Source: G965220205 sp965220205
GTDB lineage: Bacteria; Chloroflexota; Dehalococcoidia; Lucifugimonadales; Australimonadaceae
Length of the DNA: 64,000 nucleotides
Direction: 5' to 3'
NCBI GenBank assembly: GCA_965220205.1
Contig: OZ244812.1
Location: 1,550,001 to 1,614,000 of the forward strand
The position numbers and the translations under genes were made by a program. This document shows, piece by piece, positions 54,524-62,198 of the stretch. Within the stretch, counting starts at the first letter, position 1; each line of letters opens with the position of its first letter. The notes beneath the pieces are model-generated. The model searched no databases and had not been told where the DNA came from. It was given only the letters and a program-made list of their open reading frames with translations.

Positions 54524-55498
54524 ATGGACTTCGGCATCGCGGTGGCGCCGTCGGCCCACTCGTGGAAAATCGTACAACGGGCTGAGGAGCTGGGCTTCGC
54601 GAGCGCTTGGTTCTACGACTCCCCGCTGATGTACGCGGACCTGTTCGTGGCGATGGCCGCCGCCGCGGCGCAGACCTCCCGGATACGTCTCGGCTCCGGC
54701 GTGCTCGTCCCCTTCCACCGCACCGCGCCGGTCGCCGCCAACGCGCTCGCCTCGCTGAACGAGTTGGCCCCGGGCCGGATCGACTTCGGCGTGGGCGTGG
54801 GCAACACAGGGCGGCGCGCGATAGGGCTCGCGCCGGTGCGGCTGGAGGACCTGCGCGAGTATGTACGTGTCGTGGAAGGACTCCTCGCGGCCGAGACCGT
54901 CGAGTGGGAGTCCGAACAGCGGCGGCGCAAGATCGCCTTCCTCGCCCACGAGCGCGGGCTCGTCAACCTCCGCGACCCCGTCTACCTGCACGTCGCGGCG
55001 CACGGCCCGAGGTCGATCGAGTTGGCGGCAGAGCTCGGCGAGCGCTGGATCCATTTCGCTTCCGACCTGCAGACAGCGCTCGTCGGCCTGATCACGATGC
55101 AGGACGCTTGGCACGACGCTGGACGCGACGCCTCGGCCTGCTACAGCAGCCTGTTTTTCCTCGGTTGCGTCCTCGGCGAGGGCGAGCCGTACGACAGCGA
55201 ACGCGCAATCGCACAGGCGGGACCGGACGTCGCAGCGCGCCTGCACGGGGGCGCAGCCGATCCCCCTGGCGACGAGTCCGCGCCCTACCGCGGCCACCTG
55301 ATGTTCGTCCGACCGGAGGAGCGCCCGTTCGTCACGGCCGAGGCCATCCGCGAGCAAACGTTCACCGGAACGCTCGACGAGCTCGCCGATCGCGCTCGCA
55401 TCCTGCGCAACGCGGGCTACGCCCAGCTGGTCGTGCAGATCGTGAACGGGCAGGAAGACGCGATCGAGGACTGGGCAGCCGTCATGGCCGCCGTCTAG
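54524..55498 (+). CDS. LLM-class flavin-dependent oxidoreductase
   Basis: 324 residues of the luciferase-like monooxygenase barrel: MDFGIAVAPSAHSWKIVQRAEELGFASAWFYDSPLMYADLFVAMAAAAAQTSRIRLGSGVLVPFHRTAPVAANALASLNELAPGRIDFGVGVGNTGRRAIG. The C-terminus has TFTGTLDELADRARILRNAGYAQLVVQ. Residues that separate F420 from FMN users cannot be judged here. Such genes are numerous in SAR202-type genomes, where recalcitrant-compound oxidation has been proposed. It is divergent from the DHFR-family gene. Confidence 0.88.
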   Translation: MDFGIAVAPSAHSWKIVQRAEELGFASAWFYDSPLMYADLFVAMAAAAAQTSRIRLGSGVLVPFHRTAPVAANALASLNELAPGRIDFGVGVGNTGRRAIGLAPVRLEDLREYVRVVEGLLAAETVEWESEQRRRKIAFLAHERGLVNLRDPVYLHVAAHGPRSIELAAELGERWIHFASDLQTALVGLITMQDAWHDAGRDASACYSSLFFLGCVLGEGEPYDSERAIAQAGPDVAARLHGGAADPPGDESAPYRGHLMFVRPEERPFVTAEAIREQTFTGTLDELADRARILRNAGYAQLVVQIVNGQEDAIEDWAAVMAAV

Positions 55499-55590
55499 GG
55501 ACGCGAACGGCGAGTGCCCGACGTCCGACGCCCTGCTAAACTGCGGCCGAGTCCGGCGGCGCCGCGTCTTGGCGCGACAGGAGGCGCATC

Positions 55591-57342
55591 ATGTCCATGC
55601 AACACCCCCCGATCAGCAAACCCGATTCGTTTCCCGTTGCGCCGAACCTGGCCGACTACGACAGCGCCCGAGGCGGGTTCGACTGGGCCAGCATAGAGGC
55701 GGAGCTGGACTGGCTCCCCAACGGCGGCCTCAACCTGGCGCACGAGGCGATCGACCGCCACTGCGCCCACGGCAACGCGGACAAGCTGGCCATGGTCTGG
55801 GAGGGAAAGAACGGCGAGGAGCAGCGGTTCACCTACGACGACATGCGGCGGCAGACCAACAAGTTCGCCAACGTGCTGTCGGCGCTCGGCGTGGCGAAGG
55901 GCGAACGGGTGTTCACGTTCATGGAACGGCTCCCCGAGATCTACTTCACCGCGTTCGGAACCCTCAAGGCCGGATGCGTCATCGGTCCCCTCTTCTCCGC
56001 GTTCGGCCCCGAGCCAGTCCGCGACCGGCTCGAGAACAGCGGGGCCTCCGTCCTCGTCACGCAGCCCGACCTGCGGCAACGCATCGCGGCGGTCCTGCCG
56101 GAGCTGCCCGCGCTCAAGCACATCATCATCGTCAACAAGGACGGCCGCTCGACGGCGCCCCTCGAGCCGGGCGACTTGGACTTCTACAAGCTGATGGAGG
56201 AGGCTTCCGACGAGCTCGGCCCGCTCTCCACGACGCGGGACGACTACTCGATCATGCACTACACGTCGGGCACCACCGGCAAGCCGAAAGGCGCGGTGCA
56301 CCGGCACAACTCGGTCGTCCAGCAGTACGCCACCGGCAAGTGGTGCCTCGACCTGCACCCCGACGACACGTACTGGTGCACCGCCGACCCCGGCTGGGTC
56401 ACCGGCACCTCCTACGGCATGGTCGCGCCGTGGACCAACGGCGTGACGCAGCTGATCTACGAGGGCGGGTTCTCCGCCCGCAAGTGGTACGAACTCGTCC
56501 AGAAGCACCGCGTGACAGTGTGGTACACCGCTCCGACCGCCGTGCGCATGCTCATGAAGTCGGGCGTCGAGCTGCCCCGGCAGTACGACCTCTCGAGCCT
56601 GCGCTTCGTCGCCTCGGTCGGCGAGCCGCTGAACCCCGAGGGCGTCGTCTGGGGCGAGGAGGCGTTCAGTCTGCCGATCCACGACAACTGGTGGCAGACG
56701 GAGACGGGCGCGATCCTGATCGCCAACTACAACTCGATGGAGATCCGCCCCGGCTCGATGGGACGCCCGATCCCCGGGGTTGAGGCCGGCATCATCGACG
56801 CCGATGGGAATCCGAAGCCGGACGGCGAGAGCGGCAACCTCGCCGTGCGCCCGCCGTGGCCCTCGATGTTCCAGGCCTACTGGCACGACGAGGAGCGCTA
56901 CAACTCGCGCTTCAAGGGCGGGTGGTACTTCACCGGCGACGAGGCCTACCGGGACGCCGACGGCTACTTCTGGTTCGTGGGCCGCTCGGACGACGTCATC
57001 AACACCGCCGGCCACCTCGTCGGCCCGTTCGAGGTCGAGTCGGCGCTCATCGAGCACCCGGCGGTTGCCGAAGCCGGCGTCATCGGCAAGCCCGACCCCA
57101 TCGCCATGGAGGTCGTGAAGGCGTTCGTCTCCCTGAAGGAAGGCTACGAGCCAAGCGACGCCTTGCGGCGCGAGCTCATCCGTTTCGCGCGCGAGAAGCT
57201 CTCATCCGCCATCGCCCCGCGCGAGATTGAGATCATCGACGGTCTCCCCAAGACCCGCTCCGGCAAGATCATGCGCCGCCTCCTCAAGGCCCGCGAGCTG
57301 GGCCTCCCCGAAGGCGACACGTCAACGCTGGAGGATGACTAG
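55591..57342 (+). CDS. acsA: Acetyl-CoA synthetase (acetate--CoA ligase, AMP-forming)
   Basis: 583 residues, the ANL superfamily. A3 motif YTSGTTGKPKGAVH, DPGWVTGTSYGMVAPW, A5-like DNWWQTETGAIL, A7 GWYFTGDEAYRDADGYFWFVGRSDDVINTAGHLVGPFEVES, and A10 PKTRSGKIMRRLLKAREL with the catalytic Lys. WWQTETG and the length match acetate/short-chain enzymes of the AcsA type. It activates acetate to acetyl-CoA via acetyl-AMP. Confidence 0.93.
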   Translation: MSMQHPPISKPDSFPVAPNLADYDSARGGFDWASIEAELDWLPNGGLNLAHEAIDRHCAHGNADKLAMVWEGKNGEEQRFTYDDMRRQTNKFANVLSALGVAKGERVFTFMERLPEIYFTAFGTLKAGCVIGPLFSAFGPEPVRDRLENSGASVLVTQPDLRQRIAAVLPELPALKHIIIVNKDGRSTAPLEPGDLDFYKLMEEASDELGPLSTTRDDYSIMHYTSGTTGKPKGAVHRHNSVVQQYATGKWCLDLHPDDTYWCTADPGWVTGTSYGMVAPWTNGVTQLIYEGGFSARKWYELVQKHRVTVWYTAPTAVRMLMKSGVELPRQYDLSSLRFVASVGEPLNPEGVVWGEEAFSLPIHDNWWQTETGAILIANYNSMEIRPGSMGRPIPGVEAGIIDADGNPKPDGESGNLAVRPPWPSMFQAYWHDEERYNSRFKGGWYFTGDEAYRDADGYFWFVGRSDDVINTAGHLVGPFEVESALIEHPAVAEAGVIGKPDPIAMEVVKAFVSLKEGYEPSDALRRELIRFAREKLSSAIAPREIEIIDGLPKTRSGKIMRRLLKARELGLPEGDTSTLEDD

Positions 57343-57403
57343 GGGAGAGACGCGCAAAGAGTTCCGGGACGAACATCGGCTACGAGGAGCACCTCAGGTC
57401 CCC

Positions 57404-57450
57404 GTCTGGCCTCCTCCATCGCGGGGGAAGGATTGAGGGGGGGGGGAACG
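57404..57450. repeat. CCTCCTC palindromic element, copy 3
   Basis: GTCTGGCCTCCTCCATCG then CGGGGGAAGGATTGAGG then a G run and GAACG. The core is the same as the copy inside polA. Confidence 0.75.
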
Positions 57451-57496
57451 CGTGTGTCGGAACGTGGAAGCGCCGCCACCCACCCATTACGCTATC

Positions 57497-57543
57497 GTCT
57501 GGCCTCCTCCACCGCGGGGGGAGGATTGAGGAGGGGGGAACGC
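57497..57543. repeat. CCTCCTC palindromic element, copy 4
   Basis: GTCTGGCCTCCTCCACCG, CGGGGGGAGGATTGAGGAGG, GGGGAACGC. Its flank GTGTCGGGACACGGAAGCG also follows copy 3 in similar form (GTGTCGGAACGTGGAAGCG), so the duplicated unit is longer than the palindrome. Confidence 0.75.
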
Positions 57544-57599
57544 CGTGTGTCGGGACACGGAAGCGTCGTGAGCGACGAGTCCATGAAGCATGGGCGACC

Positions 57600-57748
57600 G
57601 CCGTGTTCACCCCGCGCCCCCGCTGTGACACTTGCCCGTTGCCCGGTGTCCCCCATCTCCTACCCTGTCCCTAGCGGCCCAGCCCCGGCGGCTGCCCGCC
57701 GGACCCAAAGGCGAAATGAGACCAAATGAGACCAAATGAGACACTTTG
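57600..57748 (+). repeat. Dispersed intergenic element, copy C (10-bp periodic motif)
   Basis: Three exact 10-bp units at 57715-57744: AATGAGACCA, AATGAGACCA, AATGAGACAC, then TTTG. The preceding 100 nt match copy B (CTCCTACCCTGTCCC, GGCCCA, GCCCGCCGG, CCCAAAGGCG) and, on the other strand, copy A (GCCCGTTGCCC). The left border is approximate. Confidence 0.7.
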
Positions 57749-57864
57749 CGCGGCCCATCACTCCTGAGAGACGGCTATCCAGGCGTGCGCGGCGCCTCGC
57801 TTTCGGCCCCGTTCGCACTGCCTAACCCCTAGCCGGCGCACTCTTTCATGGTCATTCCGGCCCC

Positions 57865-57910
57865 GTCTGGCCTCCTCCACCACGGGGGGAGGATTGAGGA
57901 GGGGGGAACG
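57865..57910. repeat. CCTCCTC palindromic element, copy 5
   Basis: GTCTGGCCTCCTCCACCA, CGGGGGGAGGATTGAGGAGG, GGGGAACG, nearly identical to copy 4 about 370 bp away. Confidence 0.75.
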
Positions 57911-58003
57911 CGTGCGTAGCCAGTCCCTCTAGCGAGCGGTCCGCCGTCCCTGCATCCCCGGACTCCGCTGAGGTCACCACGACGCCACCCACCCGTTGCG
58001 TTA

Positions 58004-59455
58004 TTGGCCCGCGTGGGCGACGATTCGCGAGTGCCTCCCAACGCTAAGCCCAAGACGACGTTCCTCTGCTCCGATTGCGGCCGGACGAGCCCCAAGTGGG
58101 AGGGGCGCTGTCCCGGCTGCGGCGCGTGGGGAACCTACGCCGCGTTCCACGAGCCCAAGACCCCGTCGAGGACCCTCAGCCGGCCCGTGGGCGGGGCCCC
58201 GGACGGACCCGCGCCCCTGAGCGCGCAGCCGGACGACGCTGCGGACCGCGCGACCACCGGCATGGCCGACGTCGACCGCCTGCTGGGCGGCGGCATCGTG
58301 CCCGGCTCGATGATGCTCATAGCTGGAGACCCCGGCGTGGGCAAGTCGACCCTGTTGCTGCAAGTGGCGGCGCGCGTGGCCGAAGCGGGACGCCGCGTGC
58401 TGTATATATCAGGCGAGGAGTCGGGAGCGCAGGTGCGCCTGCGCGCGGCGCGCATCGGGAGCGCGGCGACCGACATGCTCTTCGCCTCCGAGACGAACGT
58501 CGAGACGGTCCTCGCGATGCTGGAGCGGACATCGCCCGGCCTGCTGGTCATCGACTCGGTCCAGACGCTTGCCTCCGACCAGTCGCCCTCGACGGCGGGC
58601 AGCGTGGCCCAGGTGCGCGACTGCGCCCAACTGCTGCTGCAGTGGGCCAAGCCGCGCGGCGTCCCGTGCTTCCTGGCCGGACACGTGACGAAGGACGGCA
58701 ACGTCGCGGGGCCGCGCGTGCTCGAGCACATGGTCGACGTCGTCCTCTATCTCGAGGGCGAGGACATCGGCGGCTACCGCGTACTGCGGTGCATGAAGAA
58801 CCGGTTCGGCTCGACGAACGACGTCGCGCTGTTCGAGATGCGCGGCGACGGCATGGCCGAGGTGGCCGACCCGTCCGCCGCGCTCATCAGCGAGCGCCAG
58901 ACCGCCGTGCCGGGGTCGGCCGTAGTCGCTACCCTCGAGGGCAGCCGGCCGCTGCTGCTGGAAGTGCAGGCGCTCACGAACCCCAGCGCCTTCACGCCGT
59001 CCCGCCGCAGCGCGAACGGGTTGGACTTCAACCGTATGATGATGCTCACGGCCGTCCTCGCCAGGCAAACCGGGTTGAGGCTCGGCGACCAAGACATCCT
59101 GGTGAACGTCCCCGGAGGACTGCGCGTGAGCGAGCCCGCAGCGGACCTCGGCGCGGCGCTCGCCATCGCCTCCAGCCTCACCGACCGGCCGCTGGCGGCG
59201 GACGCCGTATTCATCGGCGAGGTGGGGTTGAACGGCGAGGCGCGGAGGGTCCCGCAGATCGAGCGCCGCCTAGCCGAGGCGGCGCATCACGGATTCGCGA
59301 AAGCTATCATCCCAGTGAACAATGCGCGGTCCCTCGAGACCGCGGCGGAGCTTGCGGTCGTCCCCGTCGCCAGCCTCCGCGAGGCGATCGCGGAATGCTC
59401 GCTGCGCTCAGGGCGGGACGCGTTCACGAGCCACGCGGCCGCGCCCGGACGGTAG
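58004..59455 (+). CDS. radA: DNA repair protein RadA
   Basis: RecA-like helicase loader that extends strand exchange intermediates. About 483 residues. A four-Cys zinc ribbon is at 22-39 (CSDCGRTSPKWEGRCPGC), Walker A GDPGVGKST at 108-116, LLVIDSVQTL for Walker B, the RadA-specific MKNRFGS, and a C-terminal Lon-type domain (ILVNVPGGLRVSEPAADLGAALAIASS, FIGEVGLNGEARRVPQIERRLAEAA). The start is uncertain: TTG 58004, GTG 58013 or GTG 58031 are all possible, none with a strong ribosome site. Confidence 0.95.
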   Translation: MARVGDDSRVPPNAKPKTTFLCSDCGRTSPKWEGRCPGCGAWGTYAAFHEPKTPSRTLSRPVGGAPDGPAPLSAQPDDAADRATTGMADVDRLLGGGIVPGSMMLIAGDPGVGKSTLLLQVAARVAEAGRRVLYISGEESGAQVRLRAARIGSAATDMLFASETNVETVLAMLERTSPGLLVIDSVQTLASDQSPSTAGSVAQVRDCAQLLLQWAKPRGVPCFLAGHVTKDGNVAGPRVLEHMVDVVLYLEGEDIGGYRVLRCMKNRFGSTNDVALFEMRGDGMAEVADPSAALISERQTAVPGSAVVATLEGSRPLLLEVQALTNPSAFTPSRRSANGLDFNRMMMLTAVLARQTGLRLGDQDILVNVPGGLRVSEPAADLGAALAIASSLTDRPLAADAVFIGEVGLNGEARRVPQIERRLAEAAHHGFAKAIIPVNNARSLETAAELAVVPVASLREAIAECSLRSGRDAFTSHAAAPGR

Positions 59456-59475
59456 CCACGGAGGAGCGCCACCGG

Positions 59476-60393
59476 ATGACACGAGACGACACGGCCGTTG
59501 TGCGGCGCCTTCCCGACTGGCTCAAGGTGCGCATGCCGGGCAGCCCGGGATTCCTCGAGGTGCGCCAACTACTCCGCTCGGCGGAGTTGCACACGGTGTG
59601 CGAGGAGGCACACTGCCCCAACATCGGGGAGTGCTGGGAGCGGAAGAGCGCCACGTTCATGGTGCTCGGCGACGTCTGCACGCGCGCCTGCCGCTACTGC
59701 GCCGTCACGTCCGGCAAGCCGGGGCCGGTCGATCATGACGAGCCGGCCAGGCTGGCCCGAACCGTCGAGCGCCTGGGGCTGCGCTACTGCGTCATCACGT
59801 CGGTGGACCGCGACGACCTCCCGGACGGCGGGGCGTCGGTCTTCGCCGAGTGCATCCGCGCCGTGCGAGAGCGTACGCCCGGCTGCGACGTCGAGGTGCT
59901 CATCCCCGACTTCCGCGGCGACCGGGCCGCCCTCGGCCTCGTTCTCGCCGCCGGCCCCGCCGTGCTCAACCACAACATCGAGACCGTCCGCCGGATATTC
60001 ACGAGCGTGCGGGCAAAGGGCGGCTACGACCTCTCTCTGGAGCTCCTGCGCCGGTCGCGCGAGCTCGCCCCAGGTGTCCCGGCCAAGAGCGGCATCATGG
60101 TCGGCCTCGGCGAGACGAGGGAAGAGTTGTCCGAGACGATGCGCGACCTGCGGACTGCGGGCGTGGACCTGCTGACCATCGGCCAGTACCTGCGGCCGTC
60201 GCCGGGACACGTCCGCATGGAGCGCTTCTACCACCCCCGCGAGTTCGCCGAGCTGGCCGACGAGGCCCGCGCCCTGGGGTTCGCCCATGTGGCCTCGGGC
60301 CCGCTGGTACGCTCCTCCTACCACGCCGATGAGGCGAGCCGCGCGCTCGCGTTGCGCTCGCACGCTCCACGGGACGCTGTCGCCGGACCGTGA
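59476..60393 (+). CDS. lipA: Lipoyl synthase
   Basis: Radical-SAM enzyme inserting two sulphurs into octanoyl chains on lipoyl domains. 305 residues from ATG 59476, with GGAGGAGCG upstream; the huge open frame from 58075 through radA is a high-GC artefact. The auxiliary cluster is CEEAHCPNIGEC (C42, C47, C53) and the radical-SAM cluster CTRACRYC (C68, C72, C75). Other blocks: TSVDRDDLPDGGASVFAECI, LNHNIETV, KSGIMVGLGET and TIGQYLRPSPGHVRMERFYHP. The conserved C-terminal RSSYHADE is present. It is 20 nt after radA. Confidence 0.97.
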   Translation: MTRDDTAVVRRLPDWLKVRMPGSPGFLEVRQLLRSAELHTVCEEAHCPNIGECWERKSATFMVLGDVCTRACRYCAVTSGKPGPVDHDEPARLARTVERLGLRYCVITSVDRDDLPDGGASVFAECIRAVRERTPGCDVEVLIPDFRGDRAALGLVLAAGPAVLNHNIETVRRIFTSVRAKGGYDLSLELLRRSRELAPGVPAKSGIMVGLGETREELSETMRDLRTAGVDLLTIGQYLRPSPGHVRMERFYHPREFAELADEARALGFAHVASGPLVRSSYHADEASRALALRSHAPRDAVAGP

Positions 60394-60416
60394 GACTCCT
60401 ACGGAGGGACCGCCCC

Positions 60417-61367
60417 ATGAAGGTCTGGATGCGCCTCGATATCCCCGAAAGCCAGCTCGCCTCCGTGCGCGCGAGTTTCCCCGACGTCGAGTTCCTCGTC
60501 GCCGGCGACTCCGACGGCGCCGTGGTAGGGACGGCCGACGCCGTGTTCACCGTCGACCCGGTGCCCGACGAGATTGCCGCGCGCATGCCCAATCTGCGGT
60601 GGCTCCACGTGCAGCACGGCGGCGCGGCGGGTTACCTGACGCCGCACATCTCGGGGAGAGTCGCGGTGACAACGTCGACCGGCGTCCACGGCGCGCCATT
60701 CGCGGAGTTCGCGCTCGCGTCGCTCTTCGTGCTGGCCAAGCGGTTCACCGACTGTTGGGAACTCCAGCGCGAGCGCCGGTGGGACGAGGACCTCGCGCCG
60801 GTCCTGTTGGACGGGAAGACGCTCGGCATTCTGGGCTTTGGCGTGATCGGCAACGAGCTCGCGCGCAAGGCGTCCGCGCTCGGGATGCGGGTCGTCGCGA
60901 CCAAGCGGCGCCCAGCCGAGCCGCCGCCGTACGTTGCGCAGCTCGGCACGACGGAGTTCCAGGCCGAGGCGCTCGCGCAGTCCGACTTCGTCGTCCTCTG
61001 CCTCCCCTCCACGGAGCGCGACGTGCTGGGCGAGGCGGAGCTCATGGGCATGAAGCAGGGCTCGTTCCTCGTCAACCTCACGGCCCGCCAGGCCATCGCG
61101 GGAGAGGACGTCCTCATCCGCGCGCTGCGGGACGGCCCCATCGCGGGGGCCGTGCTGAACTGCTTCGCTCACGGCGGCCGCGAGTTGCCCGAGGACTCGC
61201 CGCTGTGGGGGATGCCCAACGTCGTCATCGTGCCCCGCCTCGCCGGCCTGGGCCCGACGCCCTGGGACAAGATCATGGCAATCTTCGCGGATAACCTGAC
61301 GCGGTTCAGGTCGGGCGAGCCGCTCCGGAACCTCGTCGACCCCGAGCTGGGCTACGCCCGGACGTAG
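60417..61367 (+). CDS. D-2-hydroxyacid-dehydrogenase-like protein lacking the catalytic histidine
   Basis: 316 residues from ATG 60417, with GGAGGG at 60403-60408. The nucleotide-binding domain is normal: ILGFGVIGNELARKASALG (138-156). Of the family triad, Arg is present (R224 in NLTARQAI). The segment that usually reads TPH is VPRLAGLG, with R274 instead of His, and the usual DVxxxEP is replaced by LNCFAHGGRELPEDSPLW. Loss of the acid/base His suggests a changed reaction or no dehydrogenase activity. It is 23 nt after lipA. Confidence 0.82.
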   Translation: MKVWMRLDIPESQLASVRASFPDVEFLVAGDSDGAVVGTADAVFTVDPVPDEIAARMPNLRWLHVQHGGAAGYLTPHISGRVAVTTSTGVHGAPFAEFALASLFVLAKRFTDCWELQRERRWDEDLAPVLLDGKTLGILGFGVIGNELARKASALGMRVVATKRRPAEPPPYVAQLGTTEFQAEALAQSDFVVLCLPSTERDVLGEAELMGMKQGSFLVNLTARQAIAGEDVLIRALRDGPIAGAVLNCFAHGGRELPEDSPLWGMPNVVIVPRLAGLGPTPWDKIMAIFADNLTRFRSGEPLRNLVDPELGYART

Positions 61368-61432
61368 GGACAGAGGGTGCGGCGTACCCTTCGAAGGGGG
61401 CATAGGCGCTCAGCGCCGGCCGAGCACGCTCG

Positions 61433-61945
61433 CTACTGGTCTAGGCCACGTTGGAGGCCCCTCAGATAGGCGACCTGCCCGGTGTGCTGCGCCTGCTCCA
61501 CGACTATGTGGCCGAACATTCTGCCGACCGTATAGCCCGGCCGCCTATCGGGGTCCGGGCAGCGGTCGAGGTCCTCTTCGGGCACCGACTCCAGGAAGCC
61601 GAAGGTCTCCTTCCGGGCGGACTCGTAGTACTCGATGATGTCGCTCAACTCAAAGCGAGGCAGGTTGCGGACTTTGTCCGCATCGTATCTATGCCCGGTA
61701 TCGGACGCGGGGATTCCCAGCTTGTCCGACCATCCACCGCGCGTCCAGAGTTGCTCAACGCCCCTTGCGAAGCCCTGTATCCAGATGTCCTCGACTCGGG
61801 CCATGTGCCAGACTGCGAAGTCGATATGGTGGGACTCGGGGCCGGGCTGAAAGCGGCGCTCCTCGGCGCTGAGGCCGTCCAACGCCGCCGTCAAATCCGC
61901 GTAGTACTCATCGAGCGCCATCCGTATGGCCTGTCTGAAGCCCAT
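61433..61945 (-). CDS. DinB-family protein
   Basis: 170 residues from ATG 61945, with GGAG about 10 nt upstream; the frame extension to 62050 reads through a dispersed repeat. Four-helix-bundle metalloenzyme pattern: ALDEYYADLTAALDGLSAEERRFQPGPESHHIDFAVWHMARVEDIW (first His ligand), ELSDIIEYYESARKETFGFLESV, and MFGHIVVEQAQHTGQVAYLRGL with two further His ligands. The family (DinB/YfiT) includes thiol-dependent S-transferases using bacillithiol or mycothiol; here the thiol and substrate are unknown. Its base composition is less GC-rich than its neighbours. Confidence 0.85.
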   Translation of the reverse strand: MGFRQAIRMALDEYYADLTAALDGLSAEERRFQPGPESHHIDFAVWHMARVEDIWIQGFARGVEQLWTRGGWSDKLGIPASDTGHRYDADKVRNLPRFELSDIIEYYESARKETFGFLESVPEEDLDRCPDPDRRPGYTVGRMFGHIVVEQAQHTGQVAYLRGLQRGLDQ

Positions 61946-61994
61946 GCCCCTGCTCCAATCTGACTTTGAAAACTCTGAATAGCTCTGTCTCAAT

Positions 61995-62041
61995 CCGTTG
62001 GCCCTGAGCTCGTCGAGGCCTGTCCTGAGCCTGTCAAAGGA
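61995..62041. repeat. CTTCGACAGGCTCAGG repeat, copy 3 (diverged, inverted)
   Basis: Read on the minus strand: CCTTTGACAGGCTCAGGAC, AGGCCTCGACGAGCTCAGGG, CCAACGG. It matches the two-unit repeat at 33441-33501, including the terminal CGAACGG-like end. It lies just upstream of the DinB gene and artificially lengthens its open frame. Confidence 0.7.
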
Positions 62042-62198
62042 GGGTTCCACGAACCTCGCGGACCATGCGTCCGCGACGATGGCTCACGGTACCAGAACGG
62101 CGCCCCTCAGACCACAACCCACCGCCCCGTTCCCTGTTCGACAACAGAGCCGGGACCGGGTATAACCGTCCGCGAAATCAGACGACCGCAGGTGGCCA

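Larger units (their letters stand above)
57343..58003. other. Repeat-dense intergenic region between acsA and radA
   Basis: No supported gene in 660 nt. It carries three copies of the CCTCCTC palindrome (57404-57450, 57497-57543, 57865-57910), a direct repeat GCCACCCACCCATTACG / GCCACCCACCCGTTGCG near 57475-57491 and 57984-58000, and element copy C (57600-57748). Confidence 0.7.

Noticed and set aside
58075..60393. A 772-codon open frame spanning radA and the start of lipA
   Set aside because: In the radA part it is out of frame with the obvious RadA protein and gives Arg/Pro-rich nonsense; only the part from 59476 is real (lipA).
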